Assembly: GCA_947497985.1 (NCBI GenBank)
Contig: CANMIX010000006.1
Span: forward strand, 124,001-188,000
DNA length: 64,000 nt
Reading direction: 5' to 3'
From: an uncultured Paracoccaceae bacterium
GTDB taxonomy: Bacteria > Pseudomonadota > Alphaproteobacteria > Rhodobacterales > Rhodobacteraceae
A model generated the notes under the pieces. It was not told the origin of the DNA. It made no database searches and saw only the letters and a program-made list of their open reading frames with translations. This document shows positions 8,392 to 17,982 of this stretch, piece after piece (the first letter of the stretch is position 1; the number at the start of each line of letters is the position of its first letter). A program made the position numbers and the translations under genes.

Positions 8392-9696
8392 CTAGGAATT
8401 CAATTGGGATAGCAAAAGATCTGCTGTTTGATCCAATAGGTCAGACTGGTGGGAAATGAAAGTGCGCGCGGCGGTGCAGGCCTTGGAAAGTGCCACGGCG
8501 TCGTTCAGCCAGTTGTCGATCTGTGCGGCCAACGTGTCCGCGTCTTGAATTTCACAGGCGGCGCCATCGGCGATCATGTCGTCATAGGTTTCAGCAAAGT
8601 TGAAAGTGCCGGGGCCGGTGGCCACGGCGCATCCATGGTGGGCCGGTTCAAACGGGTTGTGGCCGCCGATCTCCAGCAGGGATCCGCCCAGAAACACCAA
8701 CGGGCTGAGGGCGTACCATGTTCCGGTCTCGCCCAGCGTGTCGGCCAGATAGACCTGTGTTTGCTCGGTCGCGTTTTCGCCGTGCGACCGGCGGGCAGTG
8801 GAAAGCCCCGCGTCCCGTAGCATCTGTTCGACCGTGTCGCCGCGTTCCGGATGACGCGGGATCAACACCAGACAGAGGGTGGGGTGGTTCTTAAGCAGCC
8901 GTTGATGGGCTGTGATCACCGGTTCTTCCTCTCCCTCATGGGTGGAGGAGGCGATCCAGATTGGCCGTGTGCCGATATCGGATTGCGCTTGTGTCAACAG
9001 ATCGGCGTCCACCTGTGGTGGGGCCGCCAGCGCCTTGAGATTGCTGCCGGGGCGAATGCGATCCGCCGGGGCGCCGATGGCGCGCAGATTGTCAGCCGTT
9101 TTCTGGTTCTGAGTGATGAATTGGGAAAACTGCGACAACAGGAAGGCTGCAGTGTCGCGGCGTTTCTGCCAGCTGGCGACAGATTTGGCAGACAGGCGTG
9201 CGTTCAACAGAACCAGTGGGCATCCGGCTGCGCGGGTCTGCACAATCAGATTGGGCCACAGCTCGCTTTCGACCAAGACCGCCAGATCAGGTTTCCAATG
9301 TGCCAGAAAGCGGCGCACATAGGCCGGGTGGTCAAGCGGCGGGAATTGATGGCGACACCGGGGCGGCATGCGTTTTTCGATCAGCTCGGCCGAGGTGGGC
9401 GTGCCCGAGGTGATCAGGAATTCGAGGGTCGGGTCCAGTTCACCCAGACGGTTGATCAGGGTCAGGATTGACAGGCTCTCGCCAACGGATGCGGCGTGGA
9501 ACCAGATCAGCCGCGCTTTGGGGCGGGGCAGGGAGGCGCGACCTTTGCGTTCGCCCACTCGTGCGTCAGGCAGACCATAGGCGCGCAGTTTGGCTGCCAC
9601 CTTGCGAAAGGCGATCGGTGCCAAAACACGGGTGGCAAGCCCATAGGCCGCAAAAAGCGGTGTCGCCTTGGGGGCGGACGATGGTGTGGAGGACAT
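8392..9696 (-). CDS. waaA: 3-deoxy-D-manno-octulosonic acid (Kdo) transferase
   Basis: Transfers Kdo from CMP-Kdo to lipid A precursor at the inner membrane, the first LPS core step; 434 aa, as expected for WaaA/KdtA. The N-terminal segment has the family pattern LIWFHAASVGESLSILTLI (about residue 65), and ESELWPNLI and LNARLS follow. The C-terminal domain contains FLGGSLLEIGGHNPFEPAHH, the strongest WaaA signature. It begins 6 nt after the moaA stop and is followed after 15 nt by an LPS glycosyltransferase, so the three genes look like one transcript. Confidence 0.94.
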   Translation of the reverse strand: MSSTPSSAPKATPLFAAYGLATRVLAPIAFRKVAAKLRAYGLPDARVGERKGRASLPRPKARLIWFHAASVGESLSILTLINRLGELDPTLEFLITSGTPTSAELIEKRMPPRCRHQFPPLDHPAYVRRFLAHWKPDLAVLVESELWPNLIVQTRAAGCPLVLLNARLSAKSVASWQKRRDTAAFLLSQFSQFITQNQKTADNLRAIGAPADRIRPGSNLKALAAPPQVDADLLTQAQSDIGTRPIWIASSTHEGEEEPVITAHQRLLKNHPTLCLVLIPRHPERGDTVEQMLRDAGLSTARRSHGENATEQTQVYLADTLGETGTWYALSPLVFLGGSLLEIGGHNPFEPAHHGCAVATGPGTFNFAETYDDMIADGAACEIQDADTLAAQIDNWLNDAVALSKACTAARTFISHQSDLLDQTADLLLSQLNS

Positions 9697-9702
9697 GGGT
9701 GT

Positions 9703-10710
9703 TTAGCCGCCGGTATGGCTCATGTGGCGCGACATCTGACCGTCCACCTTTTGGCGGGAATAGTCAAAGTCGTGGCCTTTGGGTTTGAGGTTGATTGCGG
9801 CGCGGATGGCGTCTTCGAGCTGTTCCGTGCTGGTTTCATCGGCGCGCAATGGCGCACGCAGGTCGGCCATGTCTTCCTGACCGAGGCACATGTACAATTG
9901 CCCGGTGCAGGTCAGACGTACGCGGTTGCAGCTTTCGCAGAAATTATGGGACAGGGGCGTGATAAAACCGATTTTCTGGCCGGTCTCTTCCAGTCGCACG
10001 TAGCGGGCGGGGCCACCGGTGCGCTCTGCCAGATCGGTGACGGTGTAATGGTCGTCATAGGCGCGGCGCACCTCTTTCAGGGACCAATATTGGCCGATGC
10101 GGTCGTAATCGCCCATATCGCCCATAGGCATCACTTCGATCCAGGTCAGATCCAGACCGCGTTCACCACACCATTGGGTGATCGTCGCAAGCTCGGGCTC
10201 GTTAAACCCTTTGAGAGCGACGGCGTTGATCTTGATCTTCAACCCAACAGCCAAGGCAGTGTCGATCCCGTCGAGCACCTGTTGCAGGCGCCCCCAGCGG
10301 GTGACGGTTTTGAATTTCTCTTCGTCCAGCGTATCAAGCGAGACATTGACCCGGCGCACGCCTGCATCCCACAGATCCTGCGCGTATTTGGCCAACTGCG
10401 ATCCATTGGTGGTCAGCGTCAATTCCTTGAGCGCACCGCTGTCCAGATGGCGGCCCATCTTGCGGAAGAACTGGATGATGTCGCGACGCACCAGCGGTTC
10501 ACCACCTGTGATGCGCAGTTTTTCGACGCCCATATCGATGAAGGTGGTGCACATGCGGTCCAGCTCCTCCAACGTCAGCAGATCCCGCTTGGGCAGGAAT
10601 GTCATGTTCTCGGACATGCAATAGACGCAGCGAAAATCGCAGCGGTCTGTGACGGAGACACGCAAATAAGTGATGGCGCGCGCGAAAGGATCAATGAGCG
10701 GAGCTGTCAT
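9703..10710 (-). CDS. moaA: GTP 3',8-cyclase (molybdenum cofactor biosynthesis protein A)
   Basis: Radical-SAM enzyme that, with MoaC, converts GTP to cyclic pyranopterin monophosphate. At 335 aa it has the N-terminal cluster motif CDFRCVYCM, a C-terminal cluster ([19 protein letters not shown]), and the C-terminal double glycine needed for activity. I chose the ATG at 10710 because [20 protein letters not shown] is the usual family start. An in-frame ATG at 10731 has a purine-rich GGAAGGGGGA just upstream and is a real alternative adding seven residues. No other moa genes are present. It heads the waaA-glycosyltransferase run. Confidence 0.94.
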   Translation of the reverse strand: MTAPLIDPFARAITYLRVSVTDRCDFRCVYCMSENMTFLPKRDLLTLEELDRMCTTFIDMGVEKLRITGGEPLVRRDIIQFFRKMGRHLDSGALKELTLTTNGSQLAKYAQDLWDAGVRRVNVSLDTLDEEKFKTVTRWGRLQQVLDGIDTALAVGLKIKINAVALKGFNEPELATITQWCGERGLDLTWIEVMPMGDMGDYDRIGQYWSLKEVRRAYDDHYTVTDLAERTGGPARYVRLEETGQKIGFITPLSHNFCESCNRVRLTCTGQLYMCLGQEDMADLRAPLRADETSTEQLEDAIRAAINLKPKGHDFDYSRQKVDGQMSRHMSHTGG

Positions 10711-10803
10711 AGGGAAACAGGTAAAGCGCATTCCCCCTTCCGACAAGGGCAGCGATACGGTTAATGTTGGAAAAATAGTCACACCATAATTTGAGGTACG
10801 GGT

Positions 10804-11280
10804 ATGAGAGTTCTGATTTTGGCCACCGCAACGGCCGTATTGTGTTCGGGATGTAATGGGGTGGCGTGGAATTCTGACATTCTGAATGGCGCGACCGGGG
10901 GGCGTATTTTTGACCGTCCGTCGGATCCCACTCCGCAAAGCGATGTGAATGCCGGTCCGCTTGATGCCACGGGTGGCGTTGTTGTCGATGAACCCCTTGC
11001 GCCGCAAACCCCGGCGGTCCCGCAGCAAGGGGCGGTTGGTGTTGGCGGCAGTACGGTGGCCAGCCTTGGTGACCCCGGTGTACCGGGACTGTGGCTTGAG
11101 ACACCTTTGGTCAGTCAGGCCGGATCTGGTCGGGTGCGCACCGCCAACGGCTCGTCACTGGTGTTGACGTTGAAACCCCTTCAGGGTGCAGGCGGTAGCC
11201 GGTTGTCGATTGACGCAATGCGCGCCCTTGGCGTGCCGTTGACCGAATTGGTGGAATTGTCGGTCCAGCCCTTGGGCTAA
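10804..11280 (+). CDS. small lipoprotein, function unknown (possible double-psi barrel tail)
   Basis: A 158-aa predicted lipoprotein: hydrophobic start [13 protein letters not shown] and lipobox LCSGC with Cys17 as the acylation site. A Pro/Gly/Val-rich low-complexity middle follows (residues 35-95). The last 60 residues begin [11 protein letters not shown] and run through [27 protein letters not shown] to a final ELSVQPLG; this vaguely resembles the double-psi beta-barrel of RlpA-like proteins, but I would not name it on that basis. It is divergent from moaA, has a GAGG site upstream of the ATG, and its stop codon overlaps the end of the converging AlkD-like gene by 4 nt. Confidence 0.75.
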   Translation: MRVLILATATAVLCSGCNGVAWNSDILNGATGGRIFDRPSDPTPQSDVNAGPLDATGGVVVDEPLAPQTPAVPQQGAVGVGGSTVASLGDPGVPGLWLETPLVSQAGSGRVRTANGSSLVLTLKPLQGAGGSRLSIDAMRALGVPLTELVELSVQPLG

Positions 11281-11960
11281 ACCTCTTTCAGGTATTTGGC
11301 GGCTTCTTTGCGGGCGAAAGGCTTCATCGCCGCACCATGTTCATCCAGAAAGGCACGCGTCAGATCTGGCGCGTGTTTGCTGAGATCCCGCAGCCACCAG
11401 CCGATGGATTTTTGGATGAACCATTCGCGGTCTGGCACATAAGTTGCCGCCCAACCAAGGATGCGCAGGCGAATGGCGTCATCCGCAGGTTTTGGGTTCG
11501 GCAGTTTGGTCCAGGGCAGGGTCGCGACCAATGCGGCACGGCGGGTCCACAGGTGGTCGGATGTGGTCCAGTTTTCCACCGTGTCCAGCCGTATAGGAGC
11601 GGCCACCAGTCGTTTGCCAAGCGCACCGCAGGCGTGGTCTGCAATGGCCCAGCTGTCAAAATCCGGCACCCATGACACCAGCAAATCCCAAACGTCTGCG
11701 TCTTCCTTGATCCGGGACTGGGTCAGCAACTTTCCGGCGGCGATCCGCGCTTCAAAAATATCGCTTTGCCACAGGGCATCGGCCAATGCGACGCGTTCTG
11801 ACACCGTCAGCGTTTGCCGCCAACCTTTGGTCAGATCGTTGATCGCACCATTGGGTACGCCCAACACCACGCGGGACTGCTTGTGATAGGCGGTCTTTTG
11901 CGCGGCGCGACCGGGTTCGATCTGGGCGTTTAACGCGGCCAGCGCGTCGTCCAGGGTCAT
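11277..11960 (-). CDS. DNA alkylation repair protein (AlkD-like, HEAT repeats)
   Basis: Predicted DNA glycosylase-like protein that removes alkylated purines, 227 aa, the usual AlkD size. The all-helical HEAT-like pattern is clear, with WTRRAALVATLPW (about residue 137) and a C-terminal WFIQKSIGWWLRDLSKHAPD segment, both typical of the family. Its ATG overlaps the stop of the PNPOx-like gene (ATGA), so it is translationally coupled at the end of a glmU-glmS-PNPOx-alkD run. A second, different alkylation-repair protein (AlkC-like) is at 54198. Confidence 0.85.
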   Translation of the reverse strand: MTLDDALAALNAQIEPGRAAQKTAYHKQSRVVLGVPNGAINDLTKGWRQTLTVSERVALADALWQSDIFEARIAAGKLLTQSRIKEDADVWDLLVSWVPDFDSWAIADHACGALGKRLVAAPIRLDTVENWTTSDHLWTRRAALVATLPWTKLPNPKPADDAIRLRILGWAATYVPDREWFIQKSIGWWLRDLSKHAPDLTRAFLDEHGAAMKPFARKEAAKYLKEV

Positions 11961-12517
11961 TCGTCCGCAATCCCTGTCTCAACAATGCCGGTGTCAAATC
12001 CGTCGATGGTGTTGCGATTGCGTGTGTCCCAATATTCCGCGAGGCCTTCGGGGCCTTTGCCGGTGGCCCAATCCCGCAGCACCGGACGGTCTTCCTGATA
12101 TTCCATAAAGGGGACGGCATAGCCGCAAGAGGACTGCACCGTGTCGACCGACATGTCATAGATCTGGCGCGCGCCGGGCAGATCCGGCAATTGCGCGGCC
12201 AGTGTGCCCCAGTCCTCGTCACGGGGATGCACGGTGCGGGCAGTGCCATAGGCGCGCAGGATAACCGGGCGGGTGGTGAAGGAACACCACATGACGGTCA
12301 TCCGGTTGGACTGTTTCAAATGGCCAGCGGTTTCATTGCCGGATCCTGTGACATTCAGCCAGATCAGCCGGTTTGGCCCCAGAATGCGCAAGGAATCCAT
12401 GCCCTTGGGCGACAGGTTCACCCGCCCCTCAGGTGCGGCAGTTGCAACAAAGAACACCTGCTGCGCGGCCACCAGTTTGCGGTGGGTCTCGTCAAAGGCA
12501 TCGAACTGTTTGGCCAT
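11957..12517 (-). CDS. pyridoxamine 5'-phosphate oxidase-related flavin-binding protein
   Basis: A 186-aa split-barrel protein of the PNPOx-like group; these bind FMN or related cofactors, with widely varying substrates. Visible features are FFVATAAPEGRVNLSPKG near residue 22, LIWLNVTGSGNETAGHL (about 52-68) and a basic TRPVILRAYGTAR segment (about 82). It is not the PdxH enzyme: it lacks the C-terminal substrate-binding region. It starts 3 nt after glmS and overlaps the AlkD-like gene by 4 nt. The role is unknown. Confidence 0.82.
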   Translation of the reverse strand: MAKQFDAFDETHRKLVAAQQVFFVATAAPEGRVNLSPKGMDSLRILGPNRLIWLNVTGSGNETAGHLKQSNRMTVMWCSFTTRPVILRAYGTARTVHPRDEDWGTLAAQLPDLPGARQIYDMSVDTVQSSCGYAVPFMEYQEDRPVLRDWATGKGPEGLAEYWDTRNRNTIDGFDTGIVETGIADE

Positions 12518-12520
12518 GGG

Positions 12521-14329
12521 TCATTCCACCGTTACGGATTTGGCCAGGTTGCGGGGTTGGTCCACATCGGTGCCTTTGGCAACAGCCGTGAAATAGGCGA
12601 TTTGCTGGGCTGGAATTGCGTATAACACCGGTGCCAATACGTCTGACAATGCGGGCATAATGATGGTCTCTGCCACCCCGTCGCCGGCCATCCGCGCCCC
12701 TTCGGCGTCGGTAACCAGAATGACCTTGCCGCCACGCGCCATGACTTCTTGCATGTTCGACACAGTCTTTTCAAACAGCGCATCGCGCGGGGCTAGAACC
12801 ACCACCGGCACCGCTTCGTCGATCAAGGCGATGGGCCCGTGTTTCAGCTCACCACTGGCGTAGCCTTCGGCGTGGATGTAGCTCAGCTCTTTCAGCTTCA
12901 GCGCGCCTTCTAATGCAATCGGATAAAGCGCGCCGCGCCCCAAGAAGATCACATCACGGGCGCTGGCCAGATCGCGGGCCATGGCCTGAATGTTGTTTTC
13001 CGCCGCGATCGCCTGATGCACCAGACCGGGTAGGGCGCGCATGTCGTCCAGCACGTTATCCGGCAGGGACTGGCCACGCACCTCGGCCGCCTTGAGCGCC
13101 ATCAGCAACAAAACCGTCAGCTGGCAGGTGAAGGCTTTGGTTGAGGCGACACTGATTTCCGGCCCGGCTTTGATCGGCAGCACCACATCGCTTTCGCGCG
13201 CGATGGAACTTTCGGGGACGTTGACCAGACCTGCGATCTGCTTGGCCTTGCCTTCGGTGTAACGCAGCGCGGCAAGCGTGTCGGCGGTCTCACCAGACTG
13301 GGAGACAAAGATCGCCAGCGTGTCGGCGCTGATGGGAGGCTCGCGGTAACGGAATTCAGAGGCGACATCGACCTCAACCGGCATACGGGCGATTTGTTCG
13401 AACCAGTATTTTGCCACCAGACAGGAGTAATAACCGGTCCCGCAGGCAACCAGTGTCAGCCGCTCAATCTGGGTAAAGTCGAGGTTTTCTGGCAGGGTGA
13501 TCGTATTGTCCTGCGACAGATATTCCGCCAAGGCACGGTCAATGGCGGTGGGTTGCTCGGCGATTTCCTTGGCCATGAAATGTTTGTGGCCGTCTTTTTC
13601 GATCCGCGCCATGTCCAGCTGGATCTGACGTTTTTCCCGATTGGCAAGATCGCCGTCGCGGTTCTGGATCTCAAGCGAAGTGCGGGTGAGGACGGCAAAG
13701 TCGCCCTCTTCCAGATAGGTGACCTGATCCGTAAATGGGGCAAGCGCGATGGCGTCAGAGCCGACAAACATCTCTCCGTCGCCATGACCAATGGCCAGCG
13801 GAGACCCTTGGCGCGCGGCGATCATCAGATCCTGTTCGCCGTCAAACAGGAAAGCCAGCGCAAAGGCCCCGTGCAGACGTTTGATCGTCTCGGCCGCGGC
13901 AGCAACAGGTGTCAGCCCATCGCGCAGATAGCTTTCGGTCAAAAGTGCGACGGTTTCGGTGTCGGTCTCGGTGGTAAAGGCAAGACCCTTGGCCGTCAGC
14001 TCTTCGCGCAGTTCCTTGTAGTTTTCGATAATGCCATTATGCACCACCGCGACGCTGCCCGCGCGATGCGGGTGGGCGTTGTCGACGGTTGGTGCGCCAT
14101 GGGTGGCCCAGCGGGTGTGGCCGATGCCGGATTTGCCCGCCAACGGATCATGCACCAAAGCATCCGACAGGTTGACCAGCTTGCCGACCGCACGACGACG
14201 CCCCAGGGTGCCGCCATTCACGGTGGCGATGCCTGCGCTGTCATAGCCCCGGTATTCCAGGCGTTTCAGCCCTTCGACCAAGATCGGAGCGGCTTCGTGG
14301 TTGCCCAATACGCCAATGATTCCACACAT
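12521..14329 (-). CDS. glmS: glutamine--fructose-6-phosphate aminotransferase (isomerizing)
   Basis: Makes glucosamine-6-phosphate from fructose-6-phosphate and glutamine, the entry to UDP-GlcNAc for peptidoglycan and LPS; 602 aa, full length. The N-terminal nucleophile Cys2 is present (MCGIIGVLGN), followed by the glutaminase motif RRLEYRGYDSAG-type segment KRLEYRGYDSAG. Two SIS domains follow, with VACGTGYYSCLVAKYW, FVSQSGETADTL and a C-terminal DQPRNLAKSVTVE. It lies 18 nt downstream of glmU, so two steps of the same pathway are co-transcribed. No glmS ribozyme-like element is expected or seen. Confidence 0.97.
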   Translation of the reverse strand: MCGIIGVLGNHEAAPILVEGLKRLEYRGYDSAGIATVNGGTLGRRRAVGKLVNLSDALVHDPLAGKSGIGHTRWATHGAPTVDNAHPHRAGSVAVVHNGIIENYKELREELTAKGLAFTTETDTETVALLTESYLRDGLTPVAAAAETIKRLHGAFALAFLFDGEQDLMIAARQGSPLAIGHGDGEMFVGSDAIALAPFTDQVTYLEEGDFAVLTRTSLEIQNRDGDLANREKRQIQLDMARIEKDGHKHFMAKEIAEQPTAIDRALAEYLSQDNTITLPENLDFTQIERLTLVACGTGYYSCLVAKYWFEQIARMPVEVDVASEFRYREPPISADTLAIFVSQSGETADTLAALRYTEGKAKQIAGLVNVPESSIARESDVVLPIKAGPEISVASTKAFTCQLTVLLLMALKAAEVRGQSLPDNVLDDMRALPGLVHQAIAAENNIQAMARDLASARDVIFLGRGALYPIALEGALKLKELSYIHAEGYASGELKHGPIALIDEAVPVVVLAPRDALFEKTVSNMQEVMARGGKVILVTDAEGARMAGDGVAETIIMPALSDVLAPVLYAIPAQQIAYFTAVAKGTDVDQPRNLAKSVTVE

Positions 14330-14347
14330 GGTTCTGCTCCCTTTGGG

Positions 14348-15700
14348 TTAGCTTTTGCCGGTCAGTCGCGCCTTTTTGGCGCGCAGCATGTCCATCAATT
14401 TACGGGCGCGACCGGCTTTGTTGGTCTGGGGCGCACGCGCAATGGCTAGATCGCCATCTTCGACATCTTTGGTCACCACCGCACCTGTGGCGGTCATCGC
14501 TTCATTGCCAATTTTGACGGGGGCCACCAGCATAGTGTTTGACCCGATAAAGGCCCCTGCGCCAATTTCAGTGCGATGTTTCATAAAGCCATCATAGTTG
14601 CAGGTGATGGTGCCCGCGCCGATATTGGTTTTCTTGCCCACGGAAGCATCGCCAATATAGCTGAGGTGGTTGACCTTGGCCCCTTCGGCGATCTCGGCGT
14701 TTTTGATTTCCACAAAGTTGCCGATATGGGTGTCCTCGGCCAGCTCGGCGCCGGGGCGCAGGCGGGCGTAAGGGCCGACTTTCGCACCACGGCTGACGTG
14801 GCAGCCTTCCAGATGGGAAAAGGCCCGTATCAGGGCACCGCTTTCGACGGTCACACCGGGGCCAAAAACCACATTGGGTTCAATCACGGTGTCGCGGCCG
14901 ATGTAAGTGTCCAGCGACAGGTAGACCGTTTCGGGGGCCATCAGGGTGACGCCCAGATCCAACAAATCAGCGCGCGCTTTGGCCTGAAATACCGCATCCG
15001 CCTGCGCCAGATCTGCGCGGGAATTGATGCCCAGAGTTTCCGCCTCGTCACATGACACCGCGGTAACAGTCAGGTTTTCGCTGCGTGCAATTTCCACCAG
15101 GTCGGTCAAATAATACTCACCAGCCGCATTGCTGTTGCTGACCTTGTCCAGCAGCGCGAACATCTGGTCTGCGTTACAGGCCATTAGGCCCGAGTTGCAG
15201 AACGTGATCGCACGCTCCGCATCAGAGGCGTCTTTGAATTCGACAATCTTTTCCAGGCTGTCGCCTGCCATCACCAAACGGCCATACCGCGCGGGATCTG
15301 CGGCTTCAAAGCCCAAGACCACCAGATCAGCGCGGCTGCGCGCCTCGACCATGCGCTCGATGGTTTCTGCCGATACAAAAGGCGTGTCTCCGTACAAAAC
15401 CACCGCATCACCGTCGAACCCTTCAAGGGCTGCGCGCGCTTGCTGAACGGCGTGGCCGGTGCCCAACTGCTCTTCCTGCAAGACCACCTGCGCCACTTCG
15501 TCGATCTCGGCGACTGCGTTGCGGACCAAATCTGCGCCGTGACCGGCAACCACAATGGTGCGTTTCGGTGCAAGGGCCTGACCGGCGGCCATTGCGTGTT
15601 CCAGCATTGGCGCTTGTGCAATCGGGTGCAGCACTTTTGGCAGGTCAGAGTTCATCCGGGTGCCTTTGCCTGCGGCAAGGATGATTAGGGCAGTGCTCAT
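14348..15700 (-). CDS. glmU: bifunctional N-acetylglucosamine-1-P uridyltransferase/glucosamine-1-P acetyltransferase
   Basis: Two-domain enzyme that acetylates GlcN-1-P and then couples it to UTP, giving UDP-GlcNAc; 450 aa. The N-terminal nucleotidyltransferase motif is LILAAGKGTRMNSDLPKVLH, and VVLYGDTPFV follows at about residue 97. The C-terminal half is a left-handed beta-helix with hexapeptide repeats and the acetyltransferase segment VNHLSYIGDASVGKKTNIGAG. I chose the ATG at 15700 (AAAGAGA upstream) rather than a longer frame to 15760, because the family begins at the nucleotide-binding loop. It is divergent from the HAD phosphatase gene. Confidence 0.96.
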   Translation of the reverse strand: MSTALIILAAGKGTRMNSDLPKVLHPIAQAPMLEHAMAAGQALAPKRTIVVAGHGADLVRNAVAEIDEVAQVVLQEEQLGTGHAVQQARAALEGFDGDAVVLYGDTPFVSAETIERMVEARSRADLVVLGFEAADPARYGRLVMAGDSLEKIVEFKDASDAERAITFCNSGLMACNADQMFALLDKVSNSNAAGEYYLTDLVEIARSENLTVTAVSCDEAETLGINSRADLAQADAVFQAKARADLLDLGVTLMAPETVYLSLDTYIGRDTVIEPNVVFGPGVTVESGALIRAFSHLEGCHVSRGAKVGPYARLRPGAELAEDTHIGNFVEIKNAEIAEGAKVNHLSYIGDASVGKKTNIGAGTITCNYDGFMKHRTEIGAGAFIGSNTMLVAPVKIGNEAMTATGAVVTKDVEDGDLAIARAPQTNKAGRARKLMDMLRAKKARLTGKS

Positions 15701-15830
15701 GCGCGATTTCTCTTTGTGTTTTGGTTGCGACCGTTTTATCCGCTGGAGACCAAGGTGCAAGCGTTTGCGCCATCAAACAAGGTTGCGGCCTGCAACATCC
15801 AATGGCGGGAATACGCCGAAAGGGACAGAA

Positions 15831-16508
15831 ATGCGATCAGTGATTTTTGATCTGGACGGCACGTTGGCAGATACATCGGGTGATCTGTTGGCGGCAGCGA
15901 ACCAGTGTTTTCGCCAGATGGGCCACGGAGATGTGTTGACCCATCCCGAAGATGCAGGTGTTGCCCTGCGCGGTGGACGGAGGATGCTGACCGTTGGGCT
16001 TGAACGCGTCGGCGCTTTTTCCCCGACGGTGGTAGATGAGTTTTATCCGGTGTTGCTGGAGGCCTATCGCGGCGCAATTGCCACTCATACAGTTTTGTAT
16101 CCCGGTGTCTTGGGCGCGATCGAAGACCTTAAGATGCGCGGCTATGGCATTGGTATCTGTACCAATAAACCTGAGGCCCTGGCAGAACAGCTGATGCAGG
16201 CGTTGGGCGTGCGCGGTGTCTTTGGATCGCTTGTGGGGGCGGATACTTTGCCTGTGCGCAAGCCGGACCCTGCGCCGTTGGTTGAGGCAGTGCGCCGTGT
16301 TGACGGCGACCCGACGCAATGTGTTCTAATTGGCGACAGCGATACCGACCGCGACACGGCGGCCAATGCGGGCGTGCCATCAATCCTAGTTGAATTTGGC
16401 CCGTCGGGGGCCGATATGGCAGCCTTGAAGCCAGAAGGATTGATTGCCCATTTTGACGAGCTGCCCGAGCGGGTGGAACAGGTCATGGCGGCCCATCTGG
16501 ACGCGTGA
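15831..16508 (+). CDS. HAD-superfamily phosphatase, phosphoglycolate phosphatase-like
   Basis: A 225-aa haloacid-dehalogenase-fold phosphatase. Motif I is FDLDGTLADT at residues 6-15, motif II ICTNKPEAL (about 107), motif III Lys in VRKPDPAPL (about 143) and motif IV IGDSDTDRDTAANAG (about 165). The overall shape matches Gph (2-phosphoglycolate phosphatase), which recycles a product of DNA-end repair and of the RuBP oxygenase reaction, but the substrate is not certain from sequence. The ATG at 15831 has AAAGGGA upstream and begins at motif I; the frame is open further upstream but without family similarity. Confidence 0.85.
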   Translation: MRSVIFDLDGTLADTSGDLLAAANQCFRQMGHGDVLTHPEDAGVALRGGRRMLTVGLERVGAFSPTVVDEFYPVLLEAYRGAIATHTVLYPGVLGAIEDLKMRGYGIGICTNKPEALAEQLMQALGVRGVFGSLVGADTLPVRKPDPAPLVEAVRRVDGDPTQCVLIGDSDTDRDTAANAGVPSILVEFGPSGADMAALKPEGLIAHFDELPERVEQVMAAHLDA

Positions 16509-16525
16509 AGCAAAGGAAAGACGTG

Positions 16526-17722
16526 ATGAGCGACAAGTTCACCGGCAATTTCACCCAACAAGAACCCATCCCCGAAGACGCGATCGAGGCGGCTGTGGCC
16601 GTGATGCGCAGTGGGCGGCTGCACCGTTACAACGTCGCCGAAGGTGAACTGGGCGAGGCGGCGCTGCTGGAGCAAGAGTTCGCGGCGCAAATGGGGTCAA
16701 AATATGCACTGGCCGTGGCCTCGGGCGGATACGCACTGGCGACCGCTTTGCGCGCAGTTGGTGTGAAGCCCGGCGATCAAGTCCTGACCAATGCCTTTAC
16801 GCTGGCACCTGTGCCTGGGGCCATTGCTTCGGTTGGGGCGCAGCCTGTGTTTGTTGAGGTGAACGAGGCGCTGACAATTGATCTGGATGATCTGGCGGCA
16901 AAGCTTGATCAGGCCAAAGTGCTGATGCTGTCCCATATGCGTGGGCATCTGTGCGACATGGACCGGTTGATGGAGATCTGTGATGCCGCCGGCGTGACAG
17001 TGATTGAAGACTGCGCCCATACGATGGGCGCGCGTTGGAACGGGGTTCTGTCGGGGCGGCAGGGGGCCATTGGGTGCTACAGCTGCCAGACCTACAAACA
17101 TGTAAATTCGGGCGAAGGCGGGCTGATTGTCACCGACGATGAAGAACTTGCGGCGCGGATGGTGATGCTGTCGGGGTCCTATATGCTTTATGAACGTCAT
17201 CTTGCGGCGCCTGCGCCCGAGGTGTTTGAGCGTGTGAAATATGAAACCCCGAATATCTCAGGACGGATGGACAATCTGCGTGCCGCCGTACTGCGCCCCC
17301 AACTGAGGGATCTGGACCTACAAGTGGCCCGTTGGAACGCGCGGTATCAAACGTTGGAAGATGGTTTGCGCGATGTCGCCGGCCTGACCGTCGTAGAGCG
17401 GCCGGAGGCGGAAACCTATGTGGGGTCGTCGATTCAGTTCTTGCTGCTGGATTGGAGCGAGGCTGCGGTGCAAGAGGTGCTGGCGCGGTGTGCGGACCGC
17501 GGGGTTGAGTTGAAATGGTTTGGCGTGCCGGAGCCCACAGCCTTTACCTCGCGTTATGACAGCTGGCGTTATGCGGATGTGCCTGAGCTGCCGCAAAGCG
17601 ACCGGATCCTGCGTGGAATCATCGATATGCGCGTGCCGCTGACCTTTGACCTGGATGATTGTGCGCAGATCGCAGGGATCATCCGCGCCGAAGTTGGCGC
17701 TGTCTATCAGGCGGCGCTTTAA
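16526..17722 (+). CDS. DegT/DnrJ/EryC1/StrS family PLP-dependent aminotransferase
   Basis: Sugar-aminotransferase-like protein of PLP fold type I, 398 aa. The PLP lysine is in CQTYKHVNSGEGGLIV (about residue 190), and VIEDCAHTMGARW (about 160) supplies the cofactor-binding Asp. The family usually aminates nucleotide-linked keto sugars for surface polysaccharides, but some members have other roles. I chose the ATG at 16526 (AAAGGAAAG about 7 nt upstream) over a GTG at 16505, which would overlap the HAD gene by 4 nt. No sugar-nucleotide biosynthesis genes lie next to it, so the pathway is open. Confidence 0.85.
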   Translation: MSDKFTGNFTQQEPIPEDAIEAAVAVMRSGRLHRYNVAEGELGEAALLEQEFAAQMGSKYALAVASGGYALATALRAVGVKPGDQVLTNAFTLAPVPGAIASVGAQPVFVEVNEALTIDLDDLAAKLDQAKVLMLSHMRGHLCDMDRLMEICDAAGVTVIEDCAHTMGARWNGVLSGRQGAIGCYSCQTYKHVNSGEGGLIVTDDEELAARMVMLSGSYMLYERHLAAPAPEVFERVKYETPNISGRMDNLRAAVLRPQLRDLDLQVARWNARYQTLEDGLRDVAGLTVVERPEAETYVGSSIQFLLLDWSEAAVQEVLARCADRGVELKWFGVPEPTAFTSRYDSWRYADVPELPQSDRILRGIIDMRVPLTFDLDDCAQIAGIIRAEVGAVYQAAL

Positions 17723-17754
17723 TCTGACCCCGCATCTTTTCTAACCTATATAGT

Positions 17755-17836
17755 GCGGGACCTATGTCCCGCGCAGGTTTTGCGCTGCGCTTTCGCGCAT
17801 CGCGGTGGGCAGGCCGCGCCTTTGGCGCGGCCTGCC
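17755..17836. repeat. paired GC-rich palindromes after the DegT gene
   Basis: Two perfect hairpins lie in the 315-nt gap before ivd: GCGGGAC-CTAT-GTCCCGC (17755-17772) and GGCAGGCCGCGCC-TTT-GGCGCGGCCTGCC (17808-17836, 13-bp arms). A smaller dyad, TGCATTTTAATGCA, follows at 17857-17870. None has a T-run. They may be copies of an intergenic repeat family and also act as 3'-end structures for the DegT transcript. The rest of the gap holds the ivd promoter. Confidence 0.55.
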
Positions 17837-17952
17837 TGGCCCAAGGGGAGGGCGTTGCATTTTAATGCAGCTCCGACGCGCGGGAGTGCTTCGCGGTTCC
17901 ATTTTTCGACAACGCTGACGGTCTGTGACCCCACGTCCTTTTCGGCGTGGGC

Positions 17953-17982
17953 TTGACGGATTACATGGCTTTCGCAGATAAA
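17953..17982 (+). promoter_or_regulatory. candidate sigma-70 promoter of ivd
   Basis: TTGACG (17953-17958), an 18-nt spacer and GATAAA (17977-17982) fit an alphaproteobacterial housekeeping promoter. Transcription would start near 17989, leaving a leader of about 50 nt before the ivd ATG. Confidence 0.55.
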
